Assembly: GCF_000717335.1 (NCBI RefSeq)
Contig: NZ_JNYZ01000046.1
Location: 1-56,756, forward strand
Length of the DNA: 56,756 nt
Direction: 5' to 3'
Origin: Amycolatopsis jejuensis
GTDB lineage: Bacteria > Actinomycetota > Actinomycetes > Mycobacteriales > Pseudonocardiaceae
In this document: one piece after another, positions 42,933 to 52,054 of the stretch
Layout of the letters: the number at the start of each line of letters is the position of its first letter
How positions within the stretch are numbered: the first letter of the stretch is position 1
Program-made: the position numbers and the translations under genes
The notes under the pieces: model-generated
Databases searched by the model: none
What the model saw: only the letters and a program-made list of their open reading frames with translations
Told to the model about the DNA's origin: nothing

Positions 42933-44708
42933 TCACCTTCCCGCGGCGTACCCCTGCATTCCGCGCGGATTGGCCGCGGCCGAAAGAATCCCGGTCTCCG
43001 GGTCCTTCGCCACCGCGCACAGCCGTCCTTCCGACCACGGGTCGGCCACCGTCACGACGTGGCCGCGGCTTTCCAGTGCCGCAATGACATCCGCACCGAT
43101 CCGCGATTCCACCGTGACACTGCCGGGCATCATCGCGCGCGGGAAGAACGAGCCGGGGAAACTGTCCGTGTGCCAGTTCGGTGCGTCGATCGCGCCCTGC
43201 AGATCGAGTCCGCCACGGACCTTTTCCCGCAATGCCGTCGCCAGGAAGAAATGCACATTCCACTGATCCTGCTGATCGCCGCCAGGAGTGCCGAATGCCA
43301 TGACCGGCACGCCATTCTGCAATGCGAGAGATGGCGTGAGCGTCGTTCGCGGGCGCTTCCCCGGAGCGAGCGAATTGGGCAGCCCCGGGTCGAGCCACAT
43401 CATCTGCAACCGGGTGCCGAGCGGGAAACCCAGCTCCGGCACGATCGGGTTCGACTGCAGCCAGCCGCCGCTCGGGGTCGCCGCGATCATGTTGCCCCAG
43501 CGGTCGACCACGTCGAGGTGGCACGTGTCGCCGCGAGTCGCGCCGTCCTTGGCGACAGTCGGCTCCCCCGCGCCGGCCGCGGTGGCCGTGACCCCGCCGT
43601 CGGCGACGTACTGCGCGTGACGGCTCAGCTTCGGCTCCCGGCCTTCGGGGCTACCCGGCCGCAGCTCGGCCGACGCCCGATCGCCGATCAGCTTGCGGCG
43701 GATTTCGTTGTAGTCCGGGGAAAGCAGCGCTTCGACGGACATGTCGGTGCTGTCGCCGTACCACGCTTCGCGGTCGGCCATCGCGAGTTTCGTGCCCTCG
43801 ATGAGGGTGTGGTAGTAGTCCGGCGTGGCGTAGTCGAGCCGGTCCGGCAGGAGCGCCAGCTGCTGCAGGAACACCGGACCTTGGCTCCACAGCCCGGGTT
43901 TCGCGACGGTCCAGCCGTTCCAGGTGAACGTGACCGGGTCCTCGTAGGTCGCGCGGAACGAAGCGAGGTCGTCGCCGGTCAAGGTGCCGGCATGCCGTTC
44001 GCCGGACGTGTCCATGGTCGGCTTCGCGGCGAACGCGGCGATTGCCTCGGCGACGAATCCCTCGCGCCACGCCCTCCGCGCGGCTTCGATCTGCGCCTCG
44101 CGGCTGCTTCCGGCCGCTTCAGCCTCGGCGATGAGGCGACGCCAGGTGTCGGCGAGCGCGGGGTTTTTCAGCAGCCCACCCGGAGTCGGCGCGGGCAGGT
44201 ACACCTCGGCCGACGTGGTCCATTCGGTCTCGAACAGCTCCCGCACGGTCTCCACCGCAGCGCCGACGCGTTCCACCACCGGATGCCCGTCGGCGGCGTA
44301 GTGGATGGCGTACTTGAGGACGTCACGCAGGGATTTCGTGCCGTGGTCGTGCAGCAGGAGCAGCCACGCGTCGACCGCGCCGGGCACTGCGGCGGCGAGC
44401 GGGCCGGTACCGGGCACGAGGTCGAGGCCGAGTGAGGTGTAGTGCTCGATGGTGGCCCCGGCCGGCGCGGGCCCCTGCCCGCACAGCACCTTCGGCGCAC
44501 CGCCCGCCGGGGCGATGATCATCGGCACTTCTCCGGCGGGACCGTTGAGGTGCGGCTCGACGACGTGCAGCACGAAAGCGGCGGCAACCGCGGCGTCGTA
44601 GGCGTTGCCGTCGTCCTCGAGAACCGCCATGGCGGCCGCCGAAGCGAGCCAGTGGGTGGACGACACCATGCCGAAGGTGCCCTGCAACGTCGGGCGCGTC
44701 TGAACCAT
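42933..44708 (-). CDS. Gamma-glutamyltransferase family protein
   Basis: 591-residue Ntn hydrolase. The family precursor cuts itself before a Thr that becomes the nucleophile: here the D-T-C-H-L-D-V-V-D-R-W-G-N segment aligns with the TTHxSVVD site of the E. coli enzyme, with Cys in place of its second Thr. Other hallmarks are DGGNAYDAAVAAAF-like sequence near residue 35 (here DDGNAYDAAVAAAF), ending in PNWHTD. There is no signal peptide, unlike many GGTs, so it may be cytoplasmic. ATG 44708 is preferred, since a start at 44750 would lie on top of a TATAG -10-like box. Divergent from a LysR gene. Confidence 0.88.
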   Translation of the reverse strand: MVQTRPTLQGTFGMVSSTHWLASAAAMAVLEDDGNAYDAAVAAAFVLHVVEPHLNGPAGEVPMIIAPAGGAPKVLCGQGPAPAGATIEHYTSLGLDLVPGTGPLAAAVPGAVDAWLLLLHDHGTKSLRDVLKYAIHYAADGHPVVERVGAAVETVRELFETEWTTSAEVYLPAPTPGGLLKNPALADTWRRLIAEAEAAGSSREAQIEAARRAWREGFVAEAIAAFAAKPTMDTSGERHAGTLTGDDLASFRATYEDPVTFTWNGWTVAKPGLWSQGPVFLQQLALLPDRLDYATPDYYHTLIEGTKLAMADREAWYGDSTDMSVEALLSPDYNEIRRKLIGDRASAELRPGSPEGREPKLSRHAQYVADGGVTATAAGAGEPTVAKDGATRGDTCHLDVVDRWGNMIAATPSGGWLQSNPIVPELGFPLGTRLQMMWLDPGLPNSLAPGKRPRTTLTPSLALQNGVPVMAFGTPGGDQQDQWNVHFFLATALREKVRGGLDLQGAIDAPNWHTDSFPGSFFPRAMMPGSVTVESRIGADVIAALESRGHVVTVADPWSEGRLCAVAKDPETGILSAAANPRGMQGYAAGR

Positions 44709-44750
44709 ACGTGCATCGTCGCTCCTGAAGCGGGTGTACGTCCAAGACAT

Positions 44751-44770
44751 CTATAGCACCGGTCAGATAG
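44751..44770. promoter_or_regulatory. Putative LysR operator
   Basis: CTATAGCACCGGTCAGATAG is an imperfect palindrome (outer CTAT/ATAG, central ACCGGT) between the divergent gamma-glutamyltransferase and LysR starts. LysR regulators usually bind such interrupted dyads near their own promoter. It contains a possible -10 box for both directions. Confidence 0.5.
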
Positions 44771-44773
44771 CGT

Positions 44774-45658
44774 ATGGCTATGGAACGTCGTCAGCTCGAG
44801 TACTTCGTCGCGATCGCGGAGCACGGCGGCTTCACCCACGCGGCGCGGGCGCTGCGGGTCGCGCAGCCGTCGTTGTCGAGGTCGATTGCGAAACTGGAGC
44901 ACGAGCTGGGGGTCGAGCTCTTCCACCGGGTCGGGCGGAACGCGGTGCTGTCGAACGCGGGCGAATTGCTGGCCGAACGCGCCCGGCTGGTCCTGCGCGA
45001 CCTCGACGCCCTGCGCGCGGCGGCCCGGATGGCAGGCGTCGGACCGGCCGGGCGGATCGACGTGGCGGCGACGTCGTCGTCCGCGCTGGAGCCGGTGATC
45101 AGCATCATCGCGGAAATGCGGACGCGCTATCCCGGGGTGCTGGTGAGTACGTCGTCGGCGCTGTCGGCGGCCGAGGTGGTCGCGATGGTGCTGCAGGGCC
45201 GCTGCGAGGCCGGGGTGTGCGGGAGCGCGGACCGGCCGGTCGGCCCGGGCCTGGTGGCGCACCACCTGCGGGACGAGGAGCTGCTGCTGGTAGCGCCCCC
45301 GGGCACCGCGGTCGGCCACGACGGGGTGGTTTCCCGCGCGGACCTGCGCGGGATGGAATTCGTGGTCACCACTCCGGCGACGGCAGTCCGCGGCCTGTTC
45401 GACCGCTTCGCGGCAACCGTGCCGGACCTGACGATCGCCGCCGAGGTCGGCGACCGCAGCGTGGTCCTGCCGATGGTCCTTCGCGGCATCGGAGCGAGCC
45501 TGATGCCGGACGGCTGGGCGGACCTGGCCCGCCGAGCCGGGGCGGAGGTACTGCGGTTTTCGCCGCCGGAGAGGTTGCCGCAGTGGCTGGTCCACCGGAC
45601 GGGTGCGGTGACGGCGGCTACGCAGGCATTTGTGGACATCACCTTGGCGACCCGGTGA
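44774..45658 (+). CDS. LysR-family transcriptional regulator
   Basis: 294-residue regulator. The N-terminal winged helix-turn-helix (about residues 3-62: RRQLEYFVAIAEHGGFTHAA, then QPSLSRSIAKLEHELG and LFHR) is standard, followed by the two-lobed substrate-binding domain. ATG 44774 or 44780 can be the start; the second gives the more typical beginning MERRQLEYF. It is divergent from the gamma-glutamyltransferase gene, its most likely target, and convergent with the FAH-family gene 4 nt away. Confidence 0.92.
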   Translation: MAMERRQLEYFVAIAEHGGFTHAARALRVAQPSLSRSIAKLEHELGVELFHRVGRNAVLSNAGELLAERARLVLRDLDALRAAARMAGVGPAGRIDVAATSSSALEPVISIIAEMRTRYPGVLVSTSSALSAAEVVAMVLQGRCEAGVCGSADRPVGPGLVAHHLRDEELLLVAPPGTAVGHDGVVSRADLRGMEFVVTTPATAVRGLFDRFAATVPDLTIAAEVGDRSVVLPMVLRGIGASLMPDGWADLARRAGAEVLRFSPPERLPQWLVHRTGAVTAATQAFVDITLATR

Positions 45659-45662
45659 TCCG

Positions 45663-46514
45663 TCAAGGCGTGGCGGGCCGGTCTGTTGCGGGGTGAGAGT
45701 GCGGCGGGGCCACCACGTCGTTGACCAGCGCGCCGATCCCCTCGATCGTCGTGGTGAGCCGCTGCCCGGCCCGCAGGTAGACCTGGGGTGACCGGCCCAT
45801 CCCGACGCCGTCCGGGGTGCCGGTCGCGATCAGGTCGCCGGGCCGCAGGGTCACGAATGCCGACAGGTACGCCAGGATCGCCGGGATGTCGAAGATGAAG
45901 TCTCCGAGCACGTCGCGCTGCACCTCGACGCCGTCCACCTCGCAGCTGATCCGCAGCCCGCGGCAGGCCTCCGGCAGCTCGCCGGGCGTGACGAGCAGCG
46001 GGCCGACCGGCGTCGACGCCTCGAAAGTCTTGCCCTGCAACCATTGTGTGGTCCGCCGCTGCCAGTCGCGCATCGAGATGTCGTTGAGCACGGTGTACCC
46101 GGCGATGTGGTCCAGCGCGTCCGCAGGATCGATTCTCCGCGCGGTCCTCCCGACCACGATCGCGAGCTCGGCCTCCCAGTCGACCGCGTCGGACTCGGGA
46201 GGCAGCACGATCGGGTCGCGGGGACCGATCAGCGCGTCGGCGTACTTGCCGAAAACCGTGGGGTACTGCGGAAATTCGCGTCCCGTCTCGCGGACGTGCC
46301 GGGCGTAGTTGAGCCCGATGCAGAGGATCTTGCGCGGCGCAGGCACCACGGGCGCGAGGTCGGCGTCGGCGGCCGGAACCGTGTCACCGGTCGGTTCGCC
46401 GGAAGCCCCGCGCAGCAAGGCCCCCACGTCGGGCGCCTCCAGCAGAACCCATTCGGCACCGTGCAACCGCGCCGCGCGAGTGCCTTCCGCAACGCGGACG
46501 GTGGCGTATCTCAT
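45663..46514 (-). CDS. Fumarylacetoacetate hydrolase (FAH) family protein
   Basis: 283-residue member of the FAH superfamily (C-C hydrolases, 2-oxo-acid hydratases/decarboxylases, acylpyruvases). The catalytic core is complete: CIGLNYARHVRETG, the acidic metal ligands in WEAELAIVVG, YTVLNDISMRDWQ, GKTFEASTPVGP and GDLIATGTPDGVGMGRSP. It follows the amidase gene by 3 nt, so both are probably one transcript controlled by the LacI-type operator at 47903. It may cleave a dioxo or enol intermediate released after deamination. Exact substrate unknown. Confidence 0.9.
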   Translation of the reverse strand: MRYATVRVAEGTRAARLHGAEWVLLEAPDVGALLRGASGEPTGDTVPAADADLAPVVPAPRKILCIGLNYARHVRETGREFPQYPTVFGKYADALIGPRDPIVLPPESDAVDWEAELAIVVGRTARRIDPADALDHIAGYTVLNDISMRDWQRRTTQWLQGKTFEASTPVGPLLVTPGELPEACRGLRISCEVDGVEVQRDVLGDFIFDIPAILAYLSAFVTLRPGDLIATGTPDGVGMGRSPQVYLRAGQRLTTTIEGIGALVNDVVAPPHSHPATDRPATP

Positions 46515-46517
46515 CGG

Positions 46518-47900
46518 TCATCCCTCCGGGGGCCGGGGGACGCCGAACGTCCCTTCGAGAGTGCGGGCGACGGCGAGTACGACGTCGTCCCGGTACGGCT
46601 GGGCCACCACGTGCACGCCCACCGACAGCCCGTCCGGGCCTGCGCCCGCCGGAACGCTCAGCGCGGGGCACCACGGGACCCAGTTGAACAGCGACGTGAG
46701 GTCCAGCCCGTGTTTGCGGCCGTCGGGCGTGCGGCCGTGGTACCGCGCGTCGTCCTCGGACACCGGTACCGCGGTGCGGCTCATCGTCGGCGACAGCAGG
46801 ACGTCGGCCGACGTCCAGAATTCCGCCATGCGCTGCCATTGCCGGGTCCGCAGCCGCTCGTCCGCCTTGAGGTCGACAGCGGAGTACCGCCGGGCTTTCG
46901 CGACGATCGCCCGCAGCCGGGGATCGACGCCGTCGCCCGCCCGGTCCAGCTCCGGGCCGTACAACCCGGCCAGGTGGACGTGCCAATGCCGGACCCAGGC
47001 GCCGGCCATTTCCCGGGTCCACTGCGGTTCGCCCCGGGTCACCACCGCGCCTGCCGCCGCGAGCACCGCCGCGGCGGCCTCCAGCCGCTCGGCGACGTAC
47101 GGTTCGACGGCGAAGAAACCCAGGTCGGGCGAGACGGCAATGCGCAGTCCCGCAACGGATTCCGGTTCCAGCGAGGCCTCCGGGACGCCGAGCGACAGCG
47201 GGTCCAGCGGGTCCGGCCCGCTCACCACCGCAAGACCACGGGCCAGGTCCGAAGTGGACCGCGCGAGCAGACCGTGGTGCGCGATGTCGTCCACGACCGA
47301 CGGCTGGTCGTCGTTCGGGATCCGCCCGGACGACGGTTTCAGGCCGAGAATCCCGGTGAATGCGGCGGGAATCCGGACCGAACCGCCCATGTCGGTGCCC
47401 TCGGCCAGCGTCACGCAGCCGGTCGCCACGGCCACCGCGGACCCGCCGGACGACCCGCCGGGCGTGCGCGCGGGGTCCCACGGGTTGCGTGTGATGCCGG
47501 TGAGCGGGCTGTCGCAGAAGCTGGAGTACGCGATCTCCGACAGCGTGGTCTTGCCGACGATCACCGCGCCCGCCCGGCGAAGCCGCCGGACCACCACCGC
47601 ATCGCGATCGGCCACCACATCGGCATACGCGCGGCTCCCGGACCGCATTCCCAGGCCCGCGACGGGGGTGGAGTCCTTGATCGCGACGGGAACCCCGGCC
47701 AGCGGACCCGGATCCGCACGCCGGTCGACCTCGGCCGCGGCTTCGAGCGCGTAAGCCTCGGCGATCTCGGCGAAGCAGTTCAGCCGCGCCTGGACATCCC
47801 GGGCGCGGGCGAGGGCTTGCGTCGCGATCGAGACCGCCGTCCGCCTTCCGGATCGGACGGCGGCGGCCAGATCCGCGGCTGACTCCCAGAGCGCTGTCAT
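46518..47900 (-). CDS. Amidase (amidase-signature family)
   Basis: 460-residue amide hydrolase. The Ser-cisSer-Lys triad is visible: K75 in PVAIKDS, the cis-Ser at 150-151 in GGSSGGS, and the nucleophile S174 in GTDMGGSVRIP. ATG 47900 is used because the ATG at 47906 lies inside the predicted LacI operator. No strong Shine-Dalgarno is seen. It is upstream of and coupled in space to the FAH-family gene and divergent from the LacI gene. It probably hydrolyses an amide that enters the pathway of the adjacent importer. Confidence 0.9.
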   Translation of the reverse strand: MTALWESAADLAAAVRSGRRTAVSIATQALARARDVQARLNCFAEIAEAYALEAAAEVDRRADPGPLAGVPVAIKDSTPVAGLGMRSGSRAYADVVADRDAVVVRRLRRAGAVIVGKTTLSEIAYSSFCDSPLTGITRNPWDPARTPGGSSGGSAVAVATGCVTLAEGTDMGGSVRIPAAFTGILGLKPSSGRIPNDDQPSVVDDIAHHGLLARSTSDLARGLAVVSGPDPLDPLSLGVPEASLEPESVAGLRIAVSPDLGFFAVEPYVAERLEAAAAVLAAAGAVVTRGEPQWTREMAGAWVRHWHVHLAGLYGPELDRAGDGVDPRLRAIVAKARRYSAVDLKADERLRTRQWQRMAEFWTSADVLLSPTMSRTAVPVSEDDARYHGRTPDGRKHGLDLTSLFNWVPWCPALSVPAGAGPDGLSVGVHVVAQPYRDDVVLAVARTLEGTFGVPRPPEG

Positions 47901-47902
47901 CT

Positions 47903-47918
47903 GCATAATCGTTTCTGC
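47903..47918. promoter_or_regulatory. LacI-type operator, site 1
   Basis: GCATAATCGTTTCTGC is a 16-nt palindrome with central CG (12 of 16 positions symmetric; consensus GCAnAAnCGnTTnTGC). It lies between the amidase start and the LacI gene (47962). Related copies occur at 54032 and 56465, each upstream of another gene of the system. Confidence 0.7.
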
Positions 47919-47961
47919 TATGGCGTCGACAGTCAAGACCCGGGTCCCGTAGGCTCGGGTC

Positions 47962-48963
47962 GTGACTCGAGTTACCCGTCCCGGCATCAAAGATGTCGCC
48001 GCTGCCGCCGGCGTATCGCCGACCACCGTGTCCGACGCGCTCAGCGGCAAAGGCCGGCTGCCGGAGGAAACGCGGATCCGCATCCGCGAGATCGCCGACC
48101 GGCTGGGCTACCGGCCGAACTCGCTCGCGCGAAGCCTGCGCAGCCGGCGGGTGGGCCTCCTCGGGTTCGTCCTGGTGCCCGCCGCGGCGGCGAGTGTGTC
48201 CACGGTGCCGTACTGGGTGCAGCTCATGACGAAGGCCGCGGAGTTCGCGCTGGACCGGGATTACGCGTTGGTGATGCTCCCGCCCGACCCGGAAGCCCTG
48301 TCCCCGCTGCGGTTCCCGGTCGACGGCGTGATCGTGGTCGACCCGCTGCGCGACGACCAGGTGCTCGCCACCCTGCGCAGGCAGCGGATCCCGCTGCTCA
48401 CCGTGGGCCGCGACCTCGCGGGCGGCCCGGAGCCGTGGATCGACGACGACCAGGCGAACGGCACGCTCGAGCTGCTGCAGACAGTAGCCGCGCCGAAGGA
48501 CAAGGTCGCGCTGGTGGTGATCCCGGCGCAAAAATCGTATCTGCAGGACATGATGTCGGGGGTCAGCTCGTGGGACGGCCATGCCCCGGGACACCCGATC
48601 ATCCACACCGTCGCGTCGGTGGAGGGCGAGGAGATCGACCCGGTGGTGGAACGCCTCATGCGGCACGACCCGCCGGACCTGATCCTGGGCGCGAACGAGC
48701 GCATCACCCTGTCGCTGCACCGCGCGCTGAAGACGGCGGGGTACCGCCTGCCCGAGGACATCCGGCTGGCGAGCCTGGTCGAATCGCCCGAGCTGGAACG
48801 GGTGAACCCGCCGGTCACCGCGGTGGTGCAGCATCCGGCGGCTTCGGCGGAAATGGCGGTGGCCGCGCTGATCGACCTGATCGCCGGGCGTACCCCACAG
48901 TCCTCCACGCTGATCCCGATGAACCTGGCGATCCGCGCGTCGGCGCCGGAAGTGGCCGGCTGA
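47962..48963 (+). CDS. LacI-family transcriptional regulator
   Basis: 333-residue regulator. The LacI helix-turn-helix and hinge are clear: IKDVAAAAGVSPTTVSDALS at about 9-28, then LGYRPNSLARSLRSRRVG. The remainder is the periplasmic-binding-like effector domain, with an incomplete match to sugar-binding members, so the effector need not be a sugar. GTG 47962 is the start. It faces the amidase gene across operator site 1 and is convergent with the M24 peptidase gene 9 nt away. It probably represses the amidase-FAH pair, the ABC operon and the aminotransferase. Confidence 0.93.
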   Translation: MTRVTRPGIKDVAAAAGVSPTTVSDALSGKGRLPEETRIRIREIADRLGYRPNSLARSLRSRRVGLLGFVLVPAAAASVSTVPYWVQLMTKAAEFALDRDYALVMLPPDPEALSPLRFPVDGVIVVDPLRDDQVLATLRRQRIPLLTVGRDLAGGPEPWIDDDQANGTLELLQTVAAPKDKVALVVIPAQKSYLQDMMSGVSSWDGHAPGHPIIHTVASVEGEEIDPVVERLMRHDPPDLILGANERITLSLHRALKTAGYRLPEDIRLASLVESPELERVNPPVTAVVQHPAASAEMAVAALIDLIAGRTPQSSTLIPMNLAIRASAPEVAG

Positions 48964-48972
48964 CCGGGCCCA

Positions 48973-50184
48973 TCAGGACCACGGCCTCGACGGCGCCGGC
49001 GACGTCAGCACCTCGAGCCGGTCCTCGCGTACCACCACCACGTGTTCGAAGCCCGCCCCCTCGCCCGGTTCCCCGCCGAGGAAACATTCCACCGCCAGCA
49101 CCATCCCCGGCGCGATCGGCATGTGTTCCAGCCGCGTCATGAACGGCGCTTCGCACTCCAGCCCGAGGCTGTGCCCCACGAACGGGACCATCGCGGCGAA
49201 GTTCGAACCCCCGCCACCGTCCCGGCGGGCGAGCCACGACGACGCCCGGTCCTGCAGAGCCGACATGCGCACCCCGGGCTCCACGATCTCCGTGACGTGC
49301 TCCACGAGGTCGACGGCATCCCCGAGGGTCCGAGCCTGCGACGCCGTCGGCGTGGCACCGACGACTGTCGAGCGCGTGAGGTCGCAGAAGTAGCCGTGCG
49401 CGATGGGTCCCCACACGTCGGCGTGGAACAGGTCGCCCGGCTCCAGCCTGCGTTGCGCGTCCCACGTCGGCAAGGCCTGGCGGTTGCGGTAGCGGTGCGA
49501 GTCCGGGCCGGACGACACCGCCACGTCGTACGCCCAGCCGCCGACACTCGACAGGTACCGCAGCCCCTCCCCCACAGCCTCGCCCTCGGTCGCGCCGGGG
49601 ACCGCGGCGGCGAGCGTCCGCATCACCCATTCGCAGCCGATCCGGCTCGCCTCGCGCAACAGGGCGATTTCGTGCTCGGACTTCACCAGCCGCAGGCCGA
49701 CCAGGATCTCGTCCGCCGGGACCAGCTCGGTCGCGCCGAGCCCGTCGGCAAGCCGCCGGTAATGGGTGTGCAGCAGGCCGCTCATGCCGATCAGCGCGAT
49801 CCGCTTGCCGGTCAAGCCCGCATCCCGCGCCACCGTCGCGAGATCCCGGTCGACGGACGTCGAAAGCAGCACTTCGTCCGCCGCGAGGGCGGCCGGGTCG
49901 GCGTCGTAGGAATCGGTGACCAGCGTCGTCGGCCGGTCGAGCGGGACGACCAGACCGGCGTGCCCGCGCGCGGAATGCGCCTCGCTGTCCAGGATGTGGC
50001 TCACCGCGCTGAGGTGCCCGGTGAGATACAGCAGGTCGGCACACCCGTCGACGTTGGTCGAGCCGCGGCCCCACACCAGCGCCCCGTCGTACCCTTCGCG
50101 GGCGAGCACCGCACGCAGCCGCTCCTGCCGGTCGACGTACTCCTCCCGGGCAATAGGTGCTGCTTCGGTGTCCACTGTGGTCAC
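48973..50184 (-). CDS. M24-family metallopeptidase (Xaa-Pro peptidase-like)
   Basis: 403-residue protein with the pita-bread fold in the C-terminal half. All five metal ligands are recognisable: D in FHADVWG, D in FCDLTRS, H in GHSLGLE, E in LAVECFLG and E in FEHVVVV. It is thus a metallo-peptidase or hydrolase, not a metal-free creatinase. The N-terminal half is the usual creatinase-N domain. GTG 50184 overlaps the upstream dehydrogenase stop. M24 homologues also include ectoine hydrolase (DoeA/EutD), which would be coherent with a neighbouring aminotransferase, but other ectoine genes are not seen. Confidence 0.88.
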   Translation of the reverse strand: MTTVDTEAAPIAREEYVDRQERLRAVLAREGYDGALVWGRGSTNVDGCADLLYLTGHLSAVSHILDSEAHSARGHAGLVVPLDRPTTLVTDSYDADPAALAADEVLLSTSVDRDLATVARDAGLTGKRIALIGMSGLLHTHYRRLADGLGATELVPADEILVGLRLVKSEHEIALLREASRIGCEWVMRTLAAAVPGATEGEAVGEGLRYLSSVGGWAYDVAVSSGPDSHRYRNRQALPTWDAQRRLEPGDLFHADVWGPIAHGYFCDLTRSTVVGATPTASQARTLGDAVDLVEHVTEIVEPGVRMSALQDRASSWLARRDGGGGSNFAAMVPFVGHSLGLECEAPFMTRLEHMPIAPGMVLAVECFLGGEPGEGAGFEHVVVVREDRLEVLTSPAPSRPWS

Positions 50185-51230
50185 TGCTCGCCCCGATCTC
50201 TGCCGGTGGAATAAGGAAGTTCCTGGATTTCCCGCCAGACATCGGCGGGCAGACGGACGTAGTCCCCAGCCGCGGCGCGGTTACGGGATTCGGGATCGCC
50301 GGGCGCGAGGACGGTGTCGAATCCGTCCGCCGGAGGGACGGCGTGTACCGCCTCGCGTAGCTCGGATGCCCTGGTACGAACCGTTTCTGCACTGCCGAAC
50401 GCGGCCGCCGACACCACGAAGAGGAACAGCCCGGCGCCACGGAAGCTGGGTCCGCCGGGGCCGTCGTCGCGGTGGTCGCCGGCTCCGGTCAGGATGCCGC
50501 CGAGCAACTCGGCCATCGTGGCGAGCGCAAACCCTTTGTGGGCGCCGAAAGTCCGCAGTGCACCGCCTCGCTCGAGCGCCGCGGGGTCGTCGGTCGGACG
50601 TCCGTCGGGCTCGACCAGTCCGGGCACCGCAAGCCGGGTACCCGCATTCTTCGCGACCATCACCTTGCCCAGCGGCACTTCGGTGGTCGCGAAATCCATG
50701 ACGACCGGCGGCCCGGTGGTCGGGAACGCGGCGGCAATCGGGCTTGGGCCGAGCAACGGCCTGCTGCCCCCGAACGGAACCGCCACCCCCGGCCCGCGCA
50801 TCCCACCGATCGTCGCGATCGCGACACACCCGGATGCGGCCGCAAGTTCGACGTACGCCCCGAGCCGCCCGACGTGCGTACACCGGATCACCGACGCCGC
50901 ACTCGTCCCGCGGTCCAATGCCCGCTCGACCGCCAATTCCGTGGCCAGATACGCCGCCGCGTGACTGAATCCCCAGTCCGCGGAGACGGTGACCACGTCG
51001 CCCTCGGAAACGCGCCGCGGGACTGCCGACGGACACACGACGCCGTCCCGCACATACCGCGAGTACCACGGCAACCGCGCCAGCCCGTGCGACGCGTGCC
51101 CGACCTGGTCCGCCTCGACCAGATGTGCGGCGACCTTCTCCGCCACCGCGTGCGGAGCGCCGAGCGCCACGAGAATTCCGGTCGCGCGCTGCTGTGCTTC
51201 CCCAGCGCCGACCTCGATCAGTTCTGTCAT
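50181..51230 (-). CDS. Malate/L-lactate (Ldh2/YlbC-type) dehydrogenase
   Basis: 349-residue NAD(P)-dependent 2-hydroxy- or imino-acid oxidoreductase of the Ldh2 family, unrelated in fold to Rossmann malate dehydrogenases. Typical segments are VEADQVGHASHGLARLP, the catalytic His-Val-Gly-Arg-Leu in THVGRLGAY, PLLGPSPIAAAFPT and FGAHKGFALATMAELLGG. Members reduce 2-oxo acids, or reduce cyclic imines such as piperideine and pyrroline carboxylates. The latter would suit an amino-compound pathway. It overlaps the permease gene by 1 nt (TGATG) and the M24 gene by 4 nt. Confidence 0.9.
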   Translation of the reverse strand: MTELIEVGAGEAQQRATGILVALGAPHAVAEKVAAHLVEADQVGHASHGLARLPWYSRYVRDGVVCPSAVPRRVSEGDVVTVSADWGFSHAAAYLATELAVERALDRGTSAASVIRCTHVGRLGAYVELAAASGCVAIATIGGMRGPGVAVPFGGSRPLLGPSPIAAAFPTTGPPVVMDFATTEVPLGKVMVAKNAGTRLAVPGLVEPDGRPTDDPAALERGGALRTFGAHKGFALATMAELLGGILTGAGDHRDDGPGGPSFRGAGLFLFVVSAAAFGSAETVRTRASELREAVHAVPPADGFDTVLAPGDPESRNRAAAGDYVRLPADVWREIQELPYSTGRDRGEQ

Positions 51231-52054
51231 CAGCCTTCCTTGCCCAGCAAGAGGAGTGCCCGCCGCCGCTGCACGGCGAGGGCCACGACGACCCCGGCGA
51301 CCACGAGGGTGATCTCGACGGCCGCAATGGCCGCGACGCTCGGGTCGACCCGGTCGGTCATGCTCCGGAAGATTTCCACCGGCAGCGTGCGCAGCTGCGC
51401 ACTCGACAGGTACAGCCCGACCACGACCTCGTCGAACGCCGACAGGAACGCGATCGCCGCCCCGCCCAGCACCGCCGGGCGGATGAGCGGGAGCGTGACG
51501 TGCCGGAACGTCGTGAACGGGCCCGCACCCAGGCTCGCGGACGCCTTCTCCAGGTTCCGGTCGAACGTTTCGAGCGCGGCCGTCACCGGGATCACCACGA
51601 ACGGCAGCGCGAGCCCGGTGTACGCCAGGATGAACCCCAGATACGTGCCCACGAGATGCCAGCGCAGGAACAACAGGTACACGCCGAGCGCCACGATCAC
51701 CACCGGGATGATCTGCGGCGCGAGCACCAGCACCCGCAGCGAACGCAGGATCCGCGACCGCGAACGGACGAGCGCGAACGACGCCGCGGTGCCCAGCACT
51801 GCCGCCAGCACGGCCGTCGACGCGCCGATCACCAGCGAATTCCCTGCTGCGGCAAGCCATTTCGGGTCGGCCAGCGCGCGGTACCAGTCGAGCGACCACG
51901 ACCGCGGCGGGAACACGAACGACTGCTGCCCGGTGAAGCTCAGCCCCACCACCACCGCGAGCGGGACCACGAGCCACGCCGCGATCACGATGACCAGCAC
52001 GGTGCGCAAGACCTTCGAACGCGCCGTGGTGCCGTCTGCGAGAACTGTGCTCAT
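51230..52054 (-). CDS. ABC transporter permease (PotC-like)
   Basis: 274-residue six-span permease. The EAA loop reads NLEKASASLGAGPFTTFRHV. ATG 52054 shares ATGA with the first permease, and the end overlaps the dehydrogenase gene. It forms the importer channel with the next entry. Confidence 0.92.
   Translation of the reverse strand: MSTVLADGTTARSKVLRTVLVIVIAAWLVVPLAVVVGLSFTGQQSFVFPPRSWSLDWYRALADPKWLAAAGNSLVIGASTAVLAAVLGTAASFALVRSRSRILRSLRVLVLAPQIIPVVIVALGVYLLFLRWHLVGTYLGFILAYTGLALPFVVIPVTAALETFDRNLEKASASLGAGPFTTFRHVTLPLIRPAVLGGAAIAFLSAFDEVVVGLYLSSAQLRTLPVEIFRSMTDRVDPSVAAIAAVEITLVVAGVVVALAVQRRRALLLLGKEG

Noticed and set aside
42682..43524. A 280-codon minus-strand gene covering the microsatellite
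   Set aside because: The frame is kept open by the hexanucleotide repeat and overlaps the gamma-glutamyltransferase gene in another frame.
48973..50184. Creatinase
   Set aside because: All five metal ligands of M24 metallopeptidases are present, whereas creatinase is metal-free.
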